Position numbers and translations under genes: made by a program
Source: an uncultured candidate division Zixibacteria bacterium
GTDB lineage: Bacteria; Zixibacteria; MSB-5A5; SM1-73
Direction: 5' to 3'
NCBI GenBank assembly: GCA_903908285.1
Contig: CAIVRH010000048.1
Span: 124,001-188,000 of the forward strand
Length of the DNA: 64,000 bases
The notes under the pieces: model-generated
Seen by the model: only the letters and a program-made list of their open reading frames with translations
What the model was told of the DNA's origin: nothing
The model's database searches: none
Part shown: positions 60,071-64,000 of the stretch, in pieces
Layout of the letters: every line of letters starts with the position of its first letter
Position numbering within the stretch: the stretch's first letter is position 1

Positions 60071-60982
60071 ATGAAATTCTCTTTGGAAAAACTTAAATCC
60101 GGTCTTTTCAAAACCAAGGAAAATCTGCTGGGGAAAATCTCTCAGGCAGTGGGACTACATAAAAAGATAGACCAGGAGCTTTTGGATGAGTTGGAGGAGA
60201 TATTGATCAAGTCGGATGTGGGACCATCCACCACCGCCAAGATAATCGAGGGATTAAAAAAAGAGGCGACCACCAGGAAAATTGATGATTCGGAAAAAAT
60301 CACCGAGCTTCTTAAGGATCAGGTGGCATCAATATTGAATTCCGGAGGAGTTTGTGAAAACCAGCTGGCTTCTCCTCATGTGATAATGGTCGTGGGAGTG
60401 AACGGCACCGGAAAGACTACTTCCATTGCCAAATTGGCTAAGGATTTCAAAGATCAGGGTAAAAACGTCTTGATAGCGGCATGTGATACTTTCCGGGCAG
60501 CCGCAGGGGAACAACTCTCCATCTGGGCGGAACGGGTGGGGGTGGAACTGGTGGGAAGCATGCCCAACCAGGACCCGGCATCGGTTGCCTTCGATGCCAT
60601 CAAAGCTGCCTGTGCCCGGGGATTCGATGTGGTGATAGCCGATACTGCGGGAAGACTGCACACCAAAGTCAACCTGATGGAGGAGCTGAAGAAAGTAAAA
60701 AGAGTAATGGGTAAGGCACTACCGGGTGCTCCGCACGAGATACTTCTGGTGATCGACGCCACCACCGGGCAAAATGGTCTGTCTCAGGTGAAGATGTTCA
60801 AAGAAACGGTAGACGTAACTGGAATATTCTTGACTAAACTGGATGGAACCGCCAAGGGGGGGATAATGATTGCCATAACGGACGAATTTAATATCCCGGT
60901 CAAGTATATCGGACTGGGTGAAAAACCGGACGATTTTCAGAAATTCGATCCTAAGTGGTTTGCTGAAGCATTGTTTTCTTGA
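60071..60982 (+). CDS. ftsY: Signal recognition particle receptor FtsY
   Basis: A 303-residue SRP GTPase with a short N-domain (no long acidic A-domain). G1 GVNGTGKTTSIAKLA, the insertion-box DTFRAAAGEQL, G3 DTAGRLHTKVNLMEEL, and G4 TKLDGTAKGG are intact. It receives the SRP-ribosome complex and passes nascent membrane proteins to SecYEG. GAGG lies 6 bases before the ATG. It follows smc by 79 bases, a widespread bacterial order. Confidence 0.97.
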   Translation: MKFSLEKLKSGLFKTKENLLGKISQAVGLHKKIDQELLDELEEILIKSDVGPSTTAKIIEGLKKEATTRKIDDSEKITELLKDQVASILNSGGVCENQLASPHVIMVVGVNGTGKTTSIAKLAKDFKDQGKNVLIAACDTFRAAAGEQLSIWAERVGVELVGSMPNQDPASVAFDAIKAACARGFDVVIADTAGRLHTKVNLMEELKKVKRVMGKALPGAPHEILLVIDATTGQNGLSQVKMFKETVDVTGIFLTKLDGTAKGGIMIAITDEFNIPVKYIGLGEKPDDFQKFDPKWFAEALFS

Positions 60983-61082
60983 TTATGATATACAGGTATT
61001 TACGGAATTAAAGGTTCGAAGAATCAGGAAATGATAATAGAACAATCCTTAATTTGAACATTTTAAAGCCTTTGCTTTCATT

Positions 61083-61165
61083 GAACCTTTGAACTTTTGA
61101 ACCCTTGAACTTTGAACTTTGAACCTTGAACGCTTTTATTTGACTTGACCCCTTGAATCCTTTTA
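61083..61165 (+). repeat. Degenerate TTGAAC tandem repeat
   Basis: Repeats of the type TTTGAACC / CTTGAACTTTGAA with 10-12-base spacing, ending CCCCTTGAATCCTTTTAGGAG at the ribosome-binding site of the second YjbQ gene. Related words occur near 27319-27345 (reverse), 42937-42961 and 48746-48790. Confidence 0.65.
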
Positions 61166-61177
61166 GGAGCCTCTTAC

Positions 61178-61576
61178 ATGATAAAGGAATTAAGCATTAG
61201 AACTTCCAACCGGGTTGAGCTGATCGACATCACTCATATGATACAGAACGTGGTCTCGGAAAGTAAAATCAAGTCTGGTCTTTGTATCGTATATGTGCCC
61301 CATACCACAGCAGCCGTAACCATAAATGAGAACGCAGATCCTTCGGTCCAACATGATATCACCTCTGAACTGAATAAAGTTATACCACTCAACGATAATT
61401 ACTCCCACCTGGAAGGCAACTCTGCTGCCCACATAAAAACCAGCTTGATCGGCTCATCCGAGACCATATTTATAGAGGGAGCAAGCCTGATTTTAGGTAC
61501 CTGGCAGGGAATTTATTTCTGTGAGTTCGACGGACCCCGCAATCGTAAAGTGATAGTCAAACTAATCCCAGGTTAG
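61178..61576 (+). CDS. YjbQ/UPF0047 family protein (second copy)
   Basis: A 132-residue protein, more canonical than the copy at 44159: VYVPHTTAAVTINENADPSVQHDI, then NYSHLEGNSAAHIKTSLIGSS and GTWQGIYFCEFDGPRNRKVIV. The His residues of PHTTA, NYSHLEGN and AAHIK form the conserved site. Biochemical function is not settled. AGGAG precedes the ATG. It lies between ftsY and the DHS-like gene. Confidence 0.9.
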   Translation: MIKELSIRTSNRVELIDITHMIQNVVSESKIKSGLCIVYVPHTTAAVTINENADPSVQHDITSELNKVIPLNDNYSHLEGNSAAHIKTSLIGSSETIFIEGASLILGTWQGIYFCEFDGPRNRKVIVKLIPG

Positions 61577-61631
61577 TTAAATGGAGTATCTAACTATAGC
61601 CTGACTGAATTTAGAGGTTACCAGAAATGTC

Positions 61632-61660
61632 TTGACTTGTCATACATTGCGAATTAATAT
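61632..61660 (+). promoter_or_regulatory. Predicted promoter of the DHS-like gene
   Basis: TTGACT (61632-61637), 17 bases, then TAATAT (61655-61660), 50 bases before the ATG. Confidence 0.5.
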
Positions 61661-61710
61661 AGCAAAGGATTTTTGAGGAAATAAAACAATCATTTAAAGA
61701 GATTATCGGC

Positions 61711-62799
61711 ATGAGTGACAGTTCCGAAAAAAGAGAATCCCAGGATTTGGGAAATGGCTTTTCTCACGGGCTAAAACCCCTTAAAGCGCTTGACCTGTCC
61801 AAAGTTACCAGCTTCGAACAGATGTTGGTGCAGATGTCGGATACTGCCTTTGGGGCAAGGAATCTGGGAGAGGCTTTGGAAGTTTACACTGCCATGCTGA
61901 AGGATCCCGATTGTTTCATCGTGGGCACTTTCTCCGGTGCCATGACCATGGCAAAGATGGGTTTGGTTTTATGTGAAATGATAGACCGGGGTTATCTGGA
62001 TGCAGTGGTCGCCACCGGTGCATTGGTCATGCATGGTTTGGTAGAAAACATAGGCGCTCCCCACTTTAAGCATGACGAAAACTGGAATGACGATAAACTA
62101 TATCAACATGGATACAATCGGGTCTATGATACTATCGAAATTGAAAAAAACTTGGATGACATCAGTCAGATTTTGGATACCGTATGGGAAGAATTGGATC
62201 ATAGACAACCCTGTTCCAGCTTTAAGATATTGGAAAAAATCGGGGAATATCTTTCTAAGGAAAATAAGGGCAGGGGAATTCTTAGAAGCGCTTGGGAAAG
62301 AAAAATCCCGGTTTATATCCCTGCATTCACCGATTCGGAGCTTGGTTTGGATTTCGCCGTTACCAACCGGTTGAGACAAAAACAGAAAAAAACGAAACTA
62401 GAGTTCGATTCCTACCTGGATTTAGAGGATTACACCCGGAGAATTACGGAAGCAAAATATACCGGTATTTTTACCATCGGAGGGGGAGTTCCCCGAAATT
62501 GGGCACAGCAGGTAGGACCTTATTTGGAAGTAATCTATCGAAGGGTGGGGGAGGTAAATAAATTCAACCGCTTTAAGTACGGGGTGAGGATCTGCCCGGA
62601 ACCGGTGCATTGGGGAGGATTATCCGGATGTACCTACAGCGAAGGTGTTTCCTGGGGTAAATTCCTTCCAAAAAAGGAAGGAGGACAGTGGGCTGAAGTT
62701 CTCTGTGATGCCACCATCGCCTGGCCTATCCTGATGAAAGCAGTTATCGAGCGTCTTGACAAAGAAGGATTCAAACGAAACCGACATTCTCCTAAGTGA
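61711..62799 (+). CDS. Deoxyhypusine-synthase-like protein
   Basis: A 362-residue protein with the DHS fold signatures VGTFSGAMTMAKMGLVLCEM, VVATGALVMHGLVENIG, IPAFTDSELG and EGVSWGKFL (NAD and spermidine sites). In the eukaryotic enzyme an active-site Lys forms the imine intermediate (GGGVxKHH); here the loop is GGGVPRNW, with Arg262. Bacteria have no eIF5A, so a deoxyhypusine product is unlikely. Bacterial relatives are thought to act in polyamine metabolism, for example homospermidine formation. Its own promoter lies upstream; the ATP synthase genes follow. Confidence 0.87.
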   Translation: MSDSSEKRESQDLGNGFSHGLKPLKALDLSKVTSFEQMLVQMSDTAFGARNLGEALEVYTAMLKDPDCFIVGTFSGAMTMAKMGLVLCEMIDRGYLDAVVATGALVMHGLVENIGAPHFKHDENWNDDKLYQHGYNRVYDTIEIEKNLDDISQILDTVWEELDHRQPCSSFKILEKIGEYLSKENKGRGILRSAWERKIPVYIPAFTDSELGLDFAVTNRLRQKQKKTKLEFDSYLDLEDYTRRITEAKYTGIFTIGGGVPRNWAQQVGPYLEVIYRRVGEVNKFNRFKYGVRICPEPVHWGGLSGCTYSEGVSWGKFLPKKEGGQWAEVLCDATIAWPILMKAVIERLDKEGFKRNRHSPK

Positions 62800-62867
62800 A
62801 CTATTTCAAAGTAATCAGCTTGGTGAATTAGTAGCTCTCGCATATAAGAAAAGCAAAACTTCATAAT

Positions 62868-63098
62868 GTGACCCGAAAACCGGATAATAAATATTCCACC
62901 TATCGTCAGATTGGAATACTGACCACCATACCTTTTCTACTCGCCGTAGGTCCTATTTTGGGGTATTACATCGGAGATTTTCTGGACAAAAGATTGAACA
63001 CCACTCCTTATCTTATGATACTATTCATAGTCTTGGGATTTATTGCATCCGGGAAAGGAGTTTACGATCTGATCAAAAAAGCCGGCCAAGCAAGATAA
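62868..63098 (+). CDS. atpZ: AtpZ/AtpI-type small ATP synthase protein
   Basis: A 76-residue membrane protein starting at GTG. Two helices (about 17-37 and 47-65) are linked by YYIGDFLDKRLNT, the AtpZ signature of the AtpZ/AtpI family that helps assemble the c-ring or carries magnesium. Polar N-terminus TRKPDNKYSTYRQIGIL. Directly upstream of AtpI and AtpB, in standard order. Confidence 0.85.
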   Translation: MTRKPDNKYSTYRQIGILTTIPFLLAVGPILGYYIGDFLDKRLNTTPYLMILFIVLGFIASGKGVYDLIKKAGQAR

Positions 63099-63117
63099 AC
63101 GTTTTCCTTAAAGAATC

Positions 63118-63522
63118 ATGGGTATCGAGTTTATTCATAGAGTAGTTAGAACTTCGCTGGTTTTGGCAGCACTGATTTTTCTTTTTGTCACCGTTTATTA
63201 CCAGTTCAGATTTGGAGCTGGAATTCTTGCTGGCAGCATTTGGGGGTGTCTTAATCTATGGTTTTTAACCCAGCTTATTACTGAGATTTTCTCACCGGGC
63301 AAAGAGGTTAAAAAAGGGAGAGTGATTATAATCGCTGTGGTTAAGTTTCCCCTCCTGTATGCCGTCGGTTATTCCCTTTTAGGAATCCTCCACTTACCCC
63401 CGGTAAGTTTGTTAATCGGATTCACCTTGATTTTCCTGGTAATGTTTTTGAAAGCTTTGGGCAGATGGATACTCTCGATGAGCAAGTATAAGAATACGAA
63501 AGTGGAATCGAAGAATAAATAG
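63118..63522 (+). CDS. atpI: ATP synthase protein I (AtpI-like)
   Basis: A 134-residue protein with four hydrophobic helices (for example SLVLAALIFLFVTVYYQFRFG and LLIGFTLIFLVMFLKALG). The GILAGSIWGCLNLWFLTQLI segment matches AtpI-like proteins found ahead of atpB. It probably helps c-ring assembly. It starts 19 bases after AtpZ with a weak ribosome-binding site. Family identity is by topology and position. Confidence 0.75.
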   Translation: MGIEFIHRVVRTSLVLAALIFLFVTVYYQFRFGAGILAGSIWGCLNLWFLTQLITEIFSPGKEVKKGRVIIIAVVKFPLLYAVGYSLLGILHLPPVSLLIGFTLIFLVMFLKALGRWILSMSKYKNTKVESKNK

Positions 63523-63568
63523 AACCAGATAACGAATGAAGGATAATGGATTACGAATGAATTCAAAA

Positions 63569-63609
63569 CCTCTCCCCTATTGAGATGCTTTAATGAATAG
63601 AGGGAGATT
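63569..63609. repeat. CCTCTCCC hairpin between atpI and atpB
   Basis: CCTCTCCCCTATT pairs imperfectly with AATAGAGGGAGA. A palindrome of the same class as 26510-26532 and 40001-40033, placed inside an operon. Just upstream (63530-63562) are AACGAATGAAGGATAATGG-type words resembling the reverse of the ATCCGTCAT repeats. Confidence 0.5.
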
Positions 63610-63650
63610 TAAAATCAGCAGGTTAACGCTATAACTGATTATACATAAGT

Positions 63651-64000
63651 ATGTTCTTAACAGAGGAAATAGTTAAACAAGCTGCGGAAAAAGCCAAAGA
63701 AGGCGCCCCCGAGCTTCCCAATTTTATCACCCTGCTTTATGATAAGTTCGGAAAGGTGGCGGTGATCGGATTCATGCACCATTGGGAAAATGTGGTCTTT
63801 TCCTGGATGATTGCGATTCTGATCTGCGTAGTAGCTTACTTAGCTTATCGAAAAAGAACTTTGATACCCGGTGGGTTACAGAACTTTGTGGAACTGGTAA
63901 TCGAAACCCTGGACAATTTCGTTTCGGGGATATTAGGACCTGCGGGAAGAAAGTTCACTCCATTCTTGGGCACTATCTTCATCTACATTTTTTGCATGAA
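63651..64000 (+). CDS. atpB: ATP synthase F0 subunit a, N-terminal part
   Basis: The frame opens at ATG 63651 and runs off the window after about 116 residues. After an amphipathic N-terminus comes a first membrane helix (VVFSWMIAILICVVAYLAY), then IPGGLQNFVELVIETLDNFV and GRKFTPFLGTIFIYIF, the standard opening of subunit a, which forms the proton half-channels. The catalytic Arg helix is beyond the edge. No strong ribosome-binding site is seen. Confidence 0.92.
   Translation, partial: MFLTEEIVKQAAEKAKEGAPELPNFITLLYDKFGKVAVIGFMHHWENVVFSWMIAILICVVAYLAYRKRTLIPGGLQNFVELVIETLDNFVSGILGPAGRKFTPFLGTIFIYIFCM

Noticed and set aside
61711-62799. A bacterial hypusine pathway
   Set aside because: No eIF5A-like substrate or hydroxylase is present, bacteria lack eIF5A, and the catalytic Lys is replaced.

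Overview
The window reads as chromosomal DNA of a Gram-negative-type (diderm) bacterium. It encodes a secretin, outer-membrane beta-barrels, a heptose-bisphosphate phosphatase for LPS and an ECF sigma/anti-sigma pair. Genes are densely packed, G+C is moderate (mid-40s % by eye), and Shine-Dalgarno motifs are purine-rich. The mix (MSHA-like pilus locus, deoxyhypusine-synthase-like protein, M16/M1/S41 peptidases, PorV/OmpP1-type barrel, AtpZ-AtpI-AtpB order) suggests a poorly cultured lineage near the FCB superphylum (Zixibacteria-like). That placement is inference; there is no rRNA here to test it.

Layout. 0-7.5 kb (+): the end of a DUF302 protein, a YHS-HMA-HMA copper P-type ATPase with a 27-residue membrane peptide behind it, a methyltransferase, DUF4389 and cupin proteins, a TspO / pyrimidine-dimer glycosylase pair joined by an ATGA overlap, an EamA transporter and two small membrane proteins. 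7.6-18.5 kb (-): a pilus/secretion locus, read from high to low coordinate as pilin, pseudopilin, then homologues of MshI, J, K, L, M, N, E and G, in the same order as the Vibrio MSHA locus. 18.5-19.95 kb: non-coding, with tRNA-Asn(GTT), two decayed tRNA-Asn-like fragments and two copies of a ~117-bp hairpin repeat (third copy at 27.4 kb). 19.95-22.7 kb (-): ECF sigma factor, zinc anti-sigma factor and an HtrA-like protein that has lost the His and Asp of its catalytic triad. 22.8-25.9 kb (-): an AT-rich OmpP1/PorV-type barrel, a Tyr-rich CxxCH protein and a second barrel. 25.9-40 kb (-): nitroreductase, creatininase-family amidase, metallo-beta-lactamase-fold hydrolase, membrane protein, M1 peptidase, HDAC-like deacetylase, double M16 peptidase, CtpA, and a membrane spermidine-synthase-like protein. 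40-44.6 kb (-): Tat-signal AmrS-type radical SAM protein, DUF362, GmhB-like phosphatase, MtnA, YjbQ.

44.8-49.8 kb (+): a giant AAA-TPR-winged-helix-BTAD regulator and a GNAT protein. 50.1-55.4 kb (-): PAS hybrid histidine kinase and a CheB-CheR-coiled coil-PAS protein. 55.8-64 kb (+): a small unknown protein, SMC, FtsY, a second YjbQ, a deoxyhypusine-synthase-like protein, then the start of an ATP synthase operon (AtpZ, AtpI, AtpB truncated by the window edge).

Themes: envelope biogenesis and stress sensing (sigma/anti-sigma/HtrA-like, M16, CtpA, barrels), surface pili, and polyamine/methionine-salvage chemistry (spermidine-synthase-like, MtnA, DHS-like). Intergenic DNA is rich in short palindromes and dispersed repeats, several of which run into coding ends. 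I found no CRISPR array, insertion sequence, prophage or integrase.
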